Of a DNA stretch of 64,000 bases, positions 23,021 to 35,365 are shown in pieces. The DNA comes from Rutstroemia sp. NJR-2017a BVV2 (Eukaryota > Ascomycota > Leotiomycetes > Helotiales > Rutstroemiaceae), in NCBI GenBank assembly GCA_002946415.1, contig NJPS01000008.1, positions 62,001 to 126,000 of the forward strand, in the 5' to 3' direction. Under the pieces are notes generated by a model. It did no database searches and was not told the origin of the DNA. It saw only the letters and a program-made list of their open reading frames with translations. The first letter of the stretch is position 1; each line of letters opens with the position of its first letter. The translations under genes and the position numbers were made by a program.

Positions 23021-26000
23021 ATGCCTCCCAAGAAGAAGGCCAGCGGCCCTGTAGAAGTTACAGCTCAAGCTAATTCTGCAAAGAGTGTATGCGACACTGT
23101 TCATGGATTTGATCGATATAAAATGCTAACCAGATGGCCAGAATCAAGACGCGGCGCAAGATGGTGGCCCAGAACCAGAGGCTGAGAATGCCAAACGCAA
23201 AAGAACGAAATCCAAGCCGACTGGTAACCCAGTACCTGAGCCAAAACGCGACGACGACGTAGGTCTTTCCTTTCCTTGGAATTCTACTTTCCAGAACTCG
23301 TGTTAACCACATTCGTAGGGTTTTGCGGCGCTGCTCGAGCCATTCTATGGAGGCAAAAGTCTGACGGATCCTATCAGTACGGCGAAGGTAGAGCTACCTA
23401 AGTGCATCTTGACAAACTGTCTCTGACACTTCTTAGGATAAATGGAATCTGGTGCCTGCTTTCCTCAAGGTTAAGGGTCTTGTCAAGCAGCATATTGACT
23501 CTTTCAACTACTTTGTCGAACACGAAATCAAGGACATTGTCAAGGCGAACAAAAGGGTTACAAGCGATGTCGACAAGTATTTCTGGTTGGAGTAAGTAGC
23601 GCCTGGTGGAAGTACAATGTTACTTGAGAACTTATTATCTATAGATATACGGATATCCATGTGGGCGAGCCGGAACGACTTGATTACGATGACCGCAAGC
23701 CCCAAAACGAGATTACCCCAAACGAATGCCGTCTACGAGATATGACCTATGCAGCACCCATCCGTGTCGATATCAAATACATCCGAGGCAGAACTATCAT
23801 TGCAAGGAAGAACATCGCGATCGGGAGGATGCCCATAATGTTGAAGAGCTCCAAATGCCGTTTGGCTGGGAAAAACGACCGACAAATGGCGCACATGAAC
23901 GAGTGCGCCTTAGATCCCGGCGGATACTTTATTGTCAATGGAACAGAAAAGGTCATTCTTGTTCAGGAGCAGTTGAGCAAGAACAGAGTCATCATCGAAG
24001 CGGACCCAAAAAAAGGCATCGTTTCTGCATCAGTTACTAGGTCAGCCCAGGTTTTACCGTCCTACTTGTGCTACGTTAACTTCTAACAGTTCTACACACG
24101 AACGAAAATCGAAGAGTTATGTATTGCTGAAGAAGGAACGAATTTATCTCCAGCACAACATTTTGCAGGAAGCGATACCAATCGTCATTATACTGAAGGG
24201 CATGGGTATTCAATCGGACCACGAATTGCTGCTACTAGTTGCTGGCTCAGATGAGCGATACCAAGATGAATTCTCTGTTAATTTCGAGGAAGCGACGAAA
24301 CTTGGGGTTCACACTCAACATCAAGCTCTTGAATACATTGGAGCTCGTGTGAAGATGGGTAGTCGAGGAGCGAAAGGGCCTGGAGCCCCTCAACGTCGGA
24401 ATTATGTTGGTGATGCTCTGGAAGCCCTCGCGAATATCATCATCACCCATGTTCCAGTCATTGGACTAGACTTCCGACCGAAGGCCCTCTATATCTGCTT
24501 CATGGTTCGTAGGGTTCTGATGGCGATGGTAAACCCAAAGCTTGTGGATGATCGTGATTATGTGGGCAACAAACGCTTGGAATTGGCGGGGCAGCTTCTA
24601 TCCTTACTCTTCGAGGATTTGTTCAAAAAGTTCAACTCTGATTTAAAGATGAACATCGATAAGGTTCTGAAGAAACCAAACAGGACCATGGAGTTTGACG
24701 CATATAACCATATGCAATCGCACGGCAACTACATTACGCTTGGGATGAATCGTGCTATCTCGACTGGAAACTGGAATTTGAAGCGTTTCAAGATGGACCG
24801 CGCAGGTGTGACGCATGTTCTAAGCAGACTCAGCTACATCAGTGCCCTTGGAATGATGACTAGAATCAGCAGTCAGTTCGAAAAAACAAGAAAAGTCAGT
24901 GGTCCTCGTGCTCTGCAACCTTCCCAATTTGGAATGCTGTGTCCATCAGATACCCCTGAGGGTGAAGCTTGTGGGCTGGTCAAGAATCTGGCATTGATGA
25001 CACATATTACTACATACGATGAAGAGGAACCTGTCAGAAAACTTACCTTTGTTCTTGGCGCAGAGGATATTGTGTCAATGAGCGGCAAGGAGATCTATGA
25101 AAAGGGAGCCTACGTTATCTTCGTCAATGGTACGCCACTGGCCCTCACCAGACAACCAAAATTATTCCTGAATTCATTCCGAAAGTTCCGTCGTATGGGT
25201 CGTATTTCGGAATACATCAGTATCTTCATCAATCATCATAGCGCATCTGTGCATATTGCCACCGATGAAGGCCGTATTTGTCGACCCCTGATTGTAGTCG
25301 AAAACTCCAAGTCGAAAGTCAAGAAACACCACCTCGAGGAGCTTAGACGAGGTACGATGGACTTTGACGATTTCCTGTATAAAGGAATCGTTGAGTATGT
25401 TGATGTCAATGAGGAGAACGATTCCAACATTGCCATTTCCGAGAAAGACATAAATGAGACAACGACTCATCTTGAAATTGAGCCTTTCACAATTCTTGGT
25501 GCTGTTGCAGGACTGATTCCTTATCCACATCACAACCAGTCTCCGAGAAACACATATCAATGTGCTATGGGTAAGCAAGCCATCGGCGCTATTGCATACA
25601 ATCAGTTTTCTCGCATTGATACCCTACTCTATCTCATGGTCTATCCACAACAGCCTATGGTTAAAACCCGAACGATAGAATTGATCAAGTATGACAAGCT
25701 CCCTGCTGGCCAGAATGCAACCGTCGCTGTTATGTCTTTCTCTGGTTATGATATTGAGGATGCGCTTGTCCTTAATAAATCTTCTTGCGATCGAGGATTT
25801 GGTCGTTGCCAGGTATTCCGAAAATACTCGACTCAATTGAAGAAGTATCCCAACCGATCCCAAGATCGTCTTGCTGACAAGGTCATTGGTGAAAATGGTA
25901 AGCCTATCACAAAGCATAAAGTACTAGGAACGGATGGTCTTGCGAATGTTGGTGAGAAGATCAGCAGTGGAGAGGTCTATCTTAACAAAGAGGTACCCGC

Positions 26001-26919
26001 AAATACAACTTCGTCGGGTATTGGTTCCGATTATGGTTCCAGCGATCACAGGGCAGCGCCAATGAGCTACCGTTTGCCAGATCCGGCCTATATTGACAAG
26101 ATCATGATGTCGCAGACCGAAAACGAGAGTATGGTCATTAAAGTTCAAACTCGTCAGACACGACGACCTGAATTAGGAGACAAATTTTCTTCTCGCCATG
26201 GTCAAAAGGGTGTTGTTGGTATCATCGTCAATCAGGAAGACATGCCCTTCGCAGATTCTGGCGTCACTCCAGACATTATCATGAACCCGCATGGTTTCCC
26301 GTCCCGTATGACTGTTGGAAAAATGCTGGAATTGCTCTCCGGGAAAGCTGGTGTTCTTAATGGTACACTTGAATACGGTACATGTTTCGGAGGAAGCAAT
26401 GTGGATGACATGGGTGCAATCCTCATCAACAATGGCTTCAGTTACTCAGGGAAAGACTTCGTTACGAGTGGTATTACTGGGGAGTCATTGCCAGCTTATG
26501 TCTTCTTCGGTCCCATCTACTACCAGAAGTTGAAGCACATGGTTCAAGACAAGATGCATTCTCGATCTCGCGGTCCTCGCGCTATTCTTACACGCCAGCC
26601 TACAGAAGGTAGATCAAGAGACGGAGGTCTTCGTTTAGGAGAGATGGAGAGAGATTGTTTGATTGCTTATGGCGCCAGTCAACTGCTACTGGAGAGACTG
26701 ATGCTAAGTAGTGATGCTCACGAAGTTGATATTTGTGAAACTTGTGGATTGATGGGATATCACGGATGGTGCCAGACATGCAAAAGCTCAAAGGGTGTGA
26801 CAACGATGACCATGCCATACGCAGCGAAATTATTGGTACAGGAGATGTTGAGTATGAACGTCCTCGTGCGATTAAAGCTCGAGGATGAATTCCCACATTC
26901 GGGATATGTGAGAGGATGA
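23021..26919 (+). CDS. RPC2: DNA-directed RNA polymerase III subunit RPC2
   Basis: Second-largest subunit (beta-like, yeast Ret1) of RNA polymerase III, which makes tRNAs and 5S rRNA. Six exons: 23021-23084, 23134-23258, 23319-23387, 23437-23591, 23645-24040 and 24090-26919, giving 1212 aa. The N-terminal ~60 residues are Lys/Glu-rich, then the protrusion and lobe regions follow. Core signatures include [20 protein letters not shown] (fork), [18 protein letters not shown] (hybrid-binding domain) and [16 protein letters not shown]. The C-terminal clamp zinc finger is Cys1152, Cys1155, Cys1164, Cys1167 (CETCG...CQTC). The donor after exon 5 is GTCAGC, off consensus, but the join [13 protein letters not shown] is the expected one. 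Confidence 0.95.
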
Positions 26920-27584
26920 GCGGGGTTCGGTGGTATGCTAAGATGATGGATATTGGAGCTTACATTGGGGAGGCGTTAAATATTTGGAACGGACGGGTAT
27001 CAGAATGCATAGCACTGGCGTTTGCATAGATAATTCGTAAACTATACTCAAATATTTTTGTGTTTCATCGATGATATTGACATGAAATTATTTCTGCTCC
27101 TCTGCTGAATGTATCTGTCCTAATATGATGAGACTAAACTCCGCCGGTAAGATCTGATGTAAGTTTTTATAGTATCGGTGCTCTGATGATGTTGTAGGCA
27201 GCGGCTCGCTTGTGCACACAGCTTGTCTTTTCCCCTGGCGGCAGCAGTAAAGTCAGAGCGTGAGCCCCTCCAATCTAGATAACCCAATCAATGCCAAAAA
27301 AAAGCCTTTTCTTTCCTAATTCAAGCTCAGCTACGATTCGAACATTGAAAGGAAACCATTGATTGGATTCCAAAAGAAACCTCAAAACCTAAAATAAATA
27401 TAACATTCGCGAAAGAGCTTGGGGTTCGTCTTCGAATTACTCGTCGTGATATCAAATTGGCTAGCGTGTTCTGCACCCTGGAGCCGAGTTACCTCACATC
27501 GGCAGAACAAACTTAAAGCTACACAGTATAATCAACCATCACCACCCGCGACAAGCACGGGAACTTAGAGCGCCTGCGGCCACA
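26920..27584. other. intergenic RPC2 / EMC7
   Basis: 665 nt with no gene seen. It holds the 3' end of RPC2 followed by the promoter of EMC7. Confidence 0.5.
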
Positions 27585-28401
27585 ATGCTTCTCTCACGGA
27601 TACCCATTCTCCTTCTATCTCTCATTCCATCTACCCTCGCAACTCAACTCGTCCTCACCATCCCCAGCAGTCCCCAGCTCCCCAACCCATCTGTCCTCCC
27701 CTCGTCCACCTACGCCACCCTTAGCACCCTCTCCAGCGTCTACACAGCTCCTCTCTCATATACGAATGCCTTTTCCTTCCGCAATCTTACCTATGGCTCC
27801 TACCTTCTGACCATTTCCTCCCCAACACACGACTTTGTGCCCTACCGCATCGACATCCACGTTCCGCTCCCGAATTCCGATACCCCGGTCATCGAAGCCT
27901 TCACTACGTTCCGTGGCAACGAATGGAGCAATAAAGGAGAATCGATCACGATTGAGAAGATCGGGGAGGATAAATTCAAGGCCGAGGTCAAGGTATTGGG
28001 CGAGAGGGGCTATTACATAGAGAGAGTGGGGTTCTCGCCATTGAGCTTGCTGCAGAACCCGATGATTTTGCTGGCTGGATTCAGTATGGTTCTTGTCTTT
28101 GGAATGCCGTATCTTATGGATAACAGTACGTATTTCTAACTTTTATGGCTGCAACCTCTCGTTGAGGATGTGCACGGGTTTACTGGAGAAAGAGAATTAT
28201 GCTAATGATGTTTCTCGAACAGTGGATCCGGAACTCAAGGCAGAGTTTGAAGAACGCCATAAGGGTGGAATTACAGGCGGAGGAGCAAACCCTGCCAACC
28301 CTCTGCAGAACTTCGATGCGGCGGCCTGGTTGGCTGGGTCTAGCGGGGGAAAGAAGAGTGAGGGAGGTGCTACGTCAGCGGAGAGAGGAATTACTAGATA
28401 A
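27585..28401 (+). CDS. EMC7: ER membrane protein complex subunit 7
   Basis: Subunit of the EMC insertase, with a lumenal beta-sandwich (DUF2012/EMC7 beta-sandwich) and a single membrane span. Exons are 27585-28125 and 28223-28401, giving 239 aa. A signal peptide covers residues 1-19 (MLLSRIPILLLSLIPSTLA). The lumenal domain has SFRNLTYGSYLLTISSPTHDF and FVPYRIDI, typical of the carbohydrate-binding-like fold. The span is at about 158-177 (NPMILLAGFSMVLVFGMPYL). The cytosolic tail starts MDPELKAEFEERHKG and continues NPLQNFDAAAWLAG, a characteristic EMC7/Sop4 tail. The intron phase is 1. Confidence 0.85.
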
Positions 28402-30341
28402 GGTATACGCCCATGGTCTCCAAGGAGCACTGTATAGATTAGATGGAAGTTTTCATACAGATATACAGAGAATTTAAGGATTGAACATTCGAAACTTGAT
28501 GGAGCTTGTACTTTGCAATGAAGGCAAGCAGGGTCAGAGAACGCCTCCTATGGATGTGTTTATACATGCTTCAGGCTGCCATAATATGTAACCTCGCAAG
28601 TGCGAGTTAGCACCCGCAAGCAGGTTACAGCATCACTAGTGTGTATGTACAATATAATTCCAGTGAGGTTGAAGTACGAGTATTCAACGAACGAATGACG
28701 AAATTGGGAGTGATAAATAAATAACTGGTGAGCTACGAGATAAAAATAAAAAAACATTTGACCTGGGTTCTGAAGTGCTATTTCAAAGAAGAAGTGGCCC
28801 AAATCCGTTCTCTTACATACATGCCATAATGTACTATCCCTAGCCGTTCAGTTCATTGGGTTTGAACTTTCAGGTTCAGAATGTGCACAGTATTCTATCT
28901 TATCTGGCACTTGTTTTGCAGATGCCAATTAGGGACCCTCAACCGGGCATAGAGTTACTAGCCCCTCGCATCCCTCCAATACAGACCACAGCGCAGGAGT
29001 TTGCGAGATGTCGTTTGAAACTGTACTGTGGTCATTCTGTAGCGGCGAGCATCTTCGCCGTATTTGTTTGTCCTTGCTGTACTGCTCTGCACCACCCCTA
29101 CCATTGTCACTATCCTAGACTGCAACTGCAAGGTCCGTAGATGATTAGTAACACTTTCTTGCATTGCGGCATTGCGGTTAATCTCCACGCTTTGACATCC
29201 GCTGTACGTATAGCATCACCGCTTGCCTATGGTGGCATCCGTGCCGGTGTAACTTCCAGCTAGTTGCGCAGACGGTGTAGGTGGGTTCACTCGAATTCTG
29301 CTCGAGCTGTTCGGTGCAGTGGAGTTAGTAGGCTCTATTTGAGAGACTTAAAATTAGATTGCATGGCACCAGTGTTCCTCTCATGCGAATGGCCTCCGCG
29401 GCTTTTTGCTGTGTTGCTAGGCTCCTATGAAGAATATCACAACCTGGACGACGTACTCGGATTTTACGAAAAAGGGGCGTTTGTCCGAGTTTTCGCCGCC
29501 ATAGCCACTCACGTTAGTTAGATCGATGGGGTTAGTTGGGCGTGTCCCTTTTTATTCGCCTTCTTTGATATGTAAGAGGAATCTAGAGATTGATCGCCAT
29601 CACTCATCAAGGTTGGAGTTCGAATGGCCCAAAGTTGCGTCCGTGTGTCCGTTATATCCAGCTTCCTCTTCTTCTTCTTTTTGTTTCATTGGAAGCTTTC
29701 TATTATCCAACAAGCTAAGCTGCTTTCGGGCTTAAGATACAGTATGCGCTTCTCGCTTAAGGATTGATATATCTGCTGCGGACTAAGTTCTTCTACTTCC
29801 AACCCATCAAGGTCCAAATCGTCTCCGAAAAATACTTGATTAGATTTAATGAACACAGAAAAGTTCATATTGGGTAGTCAGATAGAGTGTACCACACCAC
29901 AAAGGCAAGCACAGATTCGACCTGGAAGTGTATGGTGACTCATAAAGGTTCATTTTTTATTTCCTATAAATTTCCAAAGCCAAAACTACGTACTCAAAAA
30001 GCAATCCAATTCCAGTCTATTCCAATGTTCCCACTTCTAGATCCAAAGCGATATGTCCTTGGTTTAACGCACATACCTTCAGGCCTCCTCGTCTGTATAC
30101 CATTTATATATGACTTGCGAGCAAATACCCCGCGCGAAAGGCTGTTCGGAATACCTACGTAGGCGGCTCGTCGTTGTATTTTTCCACCTGACCACAGAAA
30201 ACAATCTTATTGTGTTTACTCGACTGCCGTTCAAGTTTCTAGCTTTCGTATTTCTCAGAATGCACTGTCTTTCTGTGACTTGCAAGATTATCTTCCCGTG
30301 AAGCCTTTGCCTTACAATAAGGGGAAGATATTGTTGGTACA
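28402..30341. other. gene-poor region downstream of EMC7
   Basis: 1.9 kb with no supported gene. Short frames only, on both strands, with no domain I recognise. It may contain degenerate sequence. Confidence 0.45.
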
Positions 30342-31133
30342 TTAGTCCTTATCATACCTATTTTTACAGGACTTCAGCATGTGTCGGACAGTATTATTTT
30401 TCTGAGTGAACTTCATGCCACACCCATTTCTGCAGAACCATTTATCACCATTCTGAATTGGTTTGGGGTCTATCTTCTGATCGCGTTCACCAGAGTTCGG
30501 ACGTGTTTCTTAGCTGTGAGGATGAGGAAGTCGATGTTCTCGACGTGATTCGGATCCAGAGTCAGATCCAGATCCGTTACCTGAAAGACGACGACGTGCC
30601 CTCCCCACTTCCTTATTATCTGGCGGGTGTAGTAAATTCCGGTTAATCCTATCTCGTGATTTGGATCTAGAATGGCTTCTTTCCCGCCGACGCGGAGCCG
30701 ACACGTGTATCGCCGGAGTTTTTGAACTATCGTCTGGTTCCGTTCCGTCTATAGCATCTAATTCTTCTCTAAAACCACCCTCGAAGTCTAATGGATTTTT
30801 CGAAGACTTTGAAGTGCCAGCACAGCTGCCTCTGTCAGAGGACCTCGAGCTTTGCCTGCGAGGGACTTGTTTTTCAGCCGGGCGACCACGTTCTTTGGCT
30901 TTTTGCTCGTCTGCTTCTCTATCCTCTCTCAATCGCCGGTCTCGCTCTTCTCTTACTTGTTTTACGGTGTAGGTTCGATTTCTCACATGATCCAATCGAC
31001 TATGATCTGTAAGTTGATGGAGTTCCTTCAAAGTGAGGTCACTCAGTCCTTTAGACATAGCTTTCTCTTTGGCCTCTTCTTCAGCTGCCCTTCGAGCCTC
31101 CTCTGATGACCTATGTTCAGGTGTTTTTGAGTT
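30342..31133 (-). pseudogene. C2H2/C2HC-type zinc-finger gene, apparently interrupted (copy 1)
   Basis: A single minus-strand frame runs from a probable splice acceptor at 31134 to a TAA at 30342, broken once by an in-frame TAA at 30510-30512. Upstream of the break lie a charged helix (EEARRAAEEEAKEKA), an ATG at 31058, and an Arg/Ser-rich region with DFEGGFREELDA. After the break comes a zinc finger: WFCRNGCGMKFTQKNNTVRH with a later Cys. Either this is a nonsense mutation, or a 72-nt intron (GTAACG at about 30579 to CTAAG at about 30508) removes the stop and keeps frame. The acceptor would be weak, because a CAG lies just before it. The upstream exon is not identified. It is related to the gene at 32719-33787. 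Confidence 0.45.
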
Positions 31134-32718
31134 CTAATCAAGCGATTGATTTGTCTAGTGGATAGATCGTCGTATGTCCTAGAACAGACAACTTGTGCTT
31201 TGTGGTGAGTGTGGGAAAATTGTCAATTGTATAAAGGAGTATTGGACATTCTTATACTCGTTCAAACATATCATTTGTCTATTTATAAGTAAATAATCAT
31301 TGCCTCCCATGGTTCGATGCTGATGGCTGTATCTTAGGGATTAAGCGCCGCGGGCGAAAATACACGTCAGATATCTCATCAGCGGTCATCTCCTAGAATA
31401 AGAGAAGCAGGATTCTTCTTAGGCTTCTTTATGGATATGAAGGTCTCAAGAAAGTACGACTGTATGAGTAGCTCTTGCGAAGTTTGTGTACAAGAAAAGA
31501 ATTAAGTACTTCTAGTTCGACTGTTAAGGAGTATCGACTTTCTCAATTTGGTCAAGTTTGTTGAGTCTGTCACTTTTGGCGGCTACTGATTGAAGGATGC
31601 ACGATAAACGAACTATTGCCGACGTCAAGCAAAGAGATAGAAGCGACGTGTTGGTTGGCCAAGGCCGGTGAAACCCCACGCGTCATATTATAATCCACGT
31701 ACGGGCACGGGCACTGCCGCACTGGCCTTGAAGACCGATGACCCCATGGACGGCCTTGCAATCCTACAGGAATAGTATCATGGGCGAGGTTGTGCTGACT
31801 AGATATAAGTCTTTCTCGTGAGAAGATCCTAAGAGAGGTCATTGACTCATTGTGCCGCGTCAATACATGGCTAGGATGTGTGTATCATCAGGACGGGTGG
31901 TTAGGCCAACTTGGAAACCAAGCGCGACAATTGGGAGTTGCTGTGGCCTTGCAGGGACTGATTTACCTGGTGGTGCTCACCCAAAAAGCAACCTGATCAG
32001 TGTTGGTATGTTATGTTATACTATTCGGGATACGTGGGTATACTTGATACTTAGGTTGAAAGGTTAGTTTACTTCCATCAAGAAATAGCCAAGTAGTATT
32101 TGCTCGTCGACTCCCTCTTCTAGTCTCGATTTCCAGCTTTAGCTGCTGCTTTAGATCTTCAATGCACCAAAGGAAATTCACAGGTATGAGGGCTTCAGCC
32201 TTCAGTTCTCACTGTACGAGAACTCGTAGTTGGAGTTGGTCTCTATACACGGGCCACGGCAGCACTTGCTGACTAGAAGGCGGAAGGCCAATGGGTCTCC
32301 GACCCCAAAGACCGCCAGTGCGGCAATCGAAGACCGAGGGAGCCAAAAAGTGCCGTGGAGTATTACTAATGGGCCCTGTTGGTAAAGAAAGTAGAAACAC
32401 AAATGGTGTTGGTATGTGATAAAGTGTTCTCCATATTCTGCGAGATGGGTAAGACGGAGGCTTGACTGAAATTTCAAATTCTACGCGTATTTTATGTAGT
32501 GTAAGACTACTTACTATATAGGAGTCTAGGAGACCCAAGCAAAAACTCCATACTCCGATACCTTTTACTCCATAACCCTTTCCCAAGTCTAACAATCTGT
32601 TCTAGTATTCCTGGTTCCATGATCCAGACCTTTGTGCATCAGTACCACACTACCTTTGTAAATCGTGTAGGACAACCAACCTTCTGCCCATGTGAATCGA
32701 TGTCTTTTGTTGTTCAGT
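31134..32718. other. gap between the two zinc-finger genes
   Basis: 1.6 kb with no clear gene. It presumably includes the missing 5' exon(s) and promoter of copy 1. Two separate places contain TGCTGACTAGA (near 31793 and 32266), but I could not build a longer repeat from them. Confidence 0.4.
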
Positions 32719-33787
32719 CTATTTACTGTTCTTATCCTTCTTTACCTCTTTCCTCCTGCCTTTTGATGAGCCAACAGCTTTCTGCCTGCCTTTACCTTTG
32801 CCTTTGCCTTCGTCTTTATGCTCTGGAGATTTACTTTTCTTTTTATCCTTTGGTAATCCGCCTTCCGATCCACTAGCACTTTCTCCATTTCCCTCTTTAT
32901 GTACTAAGTCCATGTGTCTTTTGAGAACATCAGACCGCGACAGTACCCTCCCGCATTTCGTAAATTTGCACTGCGAAGTAGGTGGGCGACTATGTTCTAC
33001 CCCGAGGTGTGTTTTATACTTATACAGGTTATCAATCTCTTCTTCACAACCCGGTGCCTCGCAAACAAAGATACCAGCACGGGCTTTGCAAGCTGGAGTT
33101 CCCACATGTCGGGTAATATCCCTTGTACGCAGACCAGTATGGCTGAACTCTGGACACTTATATTGTCCGTCTTGCGTCTGATCATAAACAGCATCCGTAC
33201 TGGTGTCATCTCGACAAGTTAGAGAGGTTCGTAGATGCTCATCAAGATGGTAGTCATATTTGAAAGTACTGGGGCATGTCGGACACTTAAATTGACCATT
33301 GATGACCTCATAACCTGCTTTGCTGACACTCTTGGAGCTTGCGCCAGCAGATTCTTTGCTACTACTACCGGCATTGGAAGCATAATCTCGTCTGCGCCTT
33401 GAAGAAGAACCCTCATTTTCCGAACGCGAATGGGAACGTTTTCTGGTGCCGGAAGGAGCGGCGCGATGATTGGATTCACTTTCCCATAACTGTGTGGCGC
33501 TCTAGAACGGCGGATGTTGGATGATGATGGTCTGCCTGTTCCGCTAGGCTCCTTGCCCGAGAAAATTGAGGGGTTTCCTGAGTCTGGAGTCCTCATAGCA
33601 TCTAACTGATTCTTGAAATTATCATTGAAGTCAAAAGACCCGCTGCCTGTGGCGCCGACGCTGCAGGGTTTTTACGTGCTCGTCTGGAATTGAAGCTCGC
33701 AGAAGTTTTTACGAAGCGTTCATATTTATTGTCTGGCTCATCTGACTCATAAGAACCCCTCGATCTTGACCTATGATTTCCAGACAT
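32719..33787 (-). pseudogene. C2H2-like zinc-finger gene, probably frameshifted (copy 2)
   Basis: Coding potential runs across three minus-strand frames. It starts at 33787 with MSGNHRSRSRGSYESDEPDN. It then moves one frame to GSFDFNDNFKNQLDAMRTPD and again to RKRSHSRSENEGSSSRRRRD. From there one frame stays open to the stop at 32719. That last frame holds up to four finger-like units: FKCPTCPSTFKYDYHLDEHL, an incomplete YKCPEFSHTG unit, FVCEAPGCEEEIDNLYKYKT and CKFTKCGRVLSRSDVLKRHM. It ends in a Lys-rich tail. DFxxxFxxxLDA is shared with copy 1, so the middle frame was once coding. I found no good introns that reconcile all three frames, so frameshift decay (or a base-calling error) is the simplest reading. 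Possible role: nucleic-acid binding. Confidence 0.45.
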
Positions 33788-34743
33788 ATTGAAGGGTCTC
33801 GTAGATGTATTTTTGATATCTTAGAATGTGTATGATGGCCAGCTTGTGATCTGTGATATGATATATGATAATTATGAGAAAACAATGAAGTGCAAAAGGG
33901 AAGCACTGAGTGAAATTCATATCTCACCAGCGCAAAATTCTACTGTTCAGCAAGAATTAGACGTCGCCAGTCGGCCCACAGTGAGGTCAAGTAGTACAGG
34001 TTCCCTTTCCCTGTCCCCCGCCCGAAAAAATGCCAAGCGACCCAAGCGCCAGAGACACGATGATAGACAGACGGTTCTTACTGAACCTTGCAATAACGAT
34101 GTATACCAATTGGTTAAGATAAGAAATAGCTTGGACATAGTCAATATGTTGGGCGTGGGGGTTAGAAAGCCGGATGGCCTTCACCAACTATCACATATAA
34201 CTTCCGGTCATCCCAGCGTACGTTTAGATTGATTGGACGAACACGGTAGAACATCCTACTGAATGATTGACTTAATATCTCGACATTCCGTCGACAAATA
34301 TTAACCCTGTCTGGTCCGACAATTTACTGTAGGGATAGGATGTCCAACTTCTAGCGACTTCACCAACTTTGGTAGACGAATGACTTCCCGCCCAATGCTA
34401 GGTGTAGCGAAGTTTTCCCAGCCAATGATTCTCTAAGTGTGAGAGCACAAATTTGACTTCTTCAAGCAAACTGTGGGGTGTTTTAAAAGAGTTTCTCATT
34501 ATATATTGCGCAATAGGTTTTGAAACAGGCGACAGTCAGTCCAAGCTGCTGCGCATAACTCCGATATTGTTTATTCCCTCCATCCACCCGTTCATTCCAA
34601 CCGGCTTTCCCATAAATTTTCGTTACACCCCTGACTCGAGAGGTCATCAAGACCTTTCGCCACACGAAACGCAATCATCGTATGGACATTTGAGTTTCAT
34701 TCTCCACAGTACCATCGGCTCGTCTAACTCCGCAATAGTGTGC
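33788..34743. other. intergenic, zinc-finger copy 2 / MARVEL gene
   Basis: About 950 nt. A 134-codon plus-strand frame (33828-34232) includes a basic patch (KNAKRPKRQRHDDRQ) but no family resemblance, so it is left uncalled. Confidence 0.4.
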
Positions 34744-35365
34744 TTACACTGGTTGGGAGGTCTCCTTCATGGCCGTCGTCGTTTGTGGAGTAGCCCTTGA
34801 TCGACCCATACCACCCTTGAACATCTCTAGAGCAAGGATAGCTGTGGTTCCACACCAGAGCAACCAACTGAAAGCACCGAAAGCTGCATCAGCACGAGCA
34901 GCTGCGCAAACGGATCCGCGGCAGAAAAGGAGCTTGCTCAAGAAGACTGAAAGTGCAACGAAGCCTGCGAAATAGAAGAGGACATTGAGGAGCTCGAAAG
35001 CTAAGTGAATATATGGGTGAGAAGCTACAGTCTGTATTAGCACTAATTCATCATTCCACTCATGGAGAAAGACTAAGGGTGGATATGTATTTACCTCTTG
35101 CCATAAAACGGGGTGCAATCTCGAGGTAGAGGATTGAGATCAGGGTGAAGAGGGGCACAAAGATCAAGAAGTTGATCTGCGATGGGGATGCAGTTAAAGT
35201 ATCCGCATCATACCAGTGGGCGACTAAGAGGTGTTAGCAGAGGTTCGACTTTTTCATTCCTATACCAGGCGACTTGAGTTCCATACCATATCCAGAAAGA
35301 CCCAATACAACAACAGCAAAAACTGCTTGAGCGATCCTTAGAGGAAGAAGTAATCCGAATGCCAT
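34744..35365 (-). CDS. MARVEL-domain membrane protein
   Basis: Small tetraspan protein of 154 aa. Exons are 35365-35287, 35223-35095 and 35000-34744. The four hydrophobic segments are LRIAQAVFAVVVLGLSGYG, INFLIFVPLFTLISILYL, ELLNVLFYFAGFVALSVFL and AFGAFSWLLWCGTTAILAL. A conserved-looking VAHWYDADTLTASPSQ lies after the first. This is the layout of fungal MARVEL-domain proteins (Nce102-like group), which associate with eisosomes or plasma-membrane microdomains. The short polar tail (GRSRATPQTTTAMKETSQPV) is cytosolic. The specific role is unknown. Frame is maintained at both joins. Confidence 0.75.

Noticed and set aside
31793..32276. TGCTGACTAGA found twice, considered as ends of a mobile element
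   Set aside because: The match does not extend beyond 11 nt, and there is no inverted terminal structure or transposase frame between the copies.
33828..34232. 134-codon plus-strand frame with a basic, NLS-like patch
   Set aside because: It has no family similarity I can recognise and begins within the zinc-finger promoter. Evidence is too weak for a gene call.
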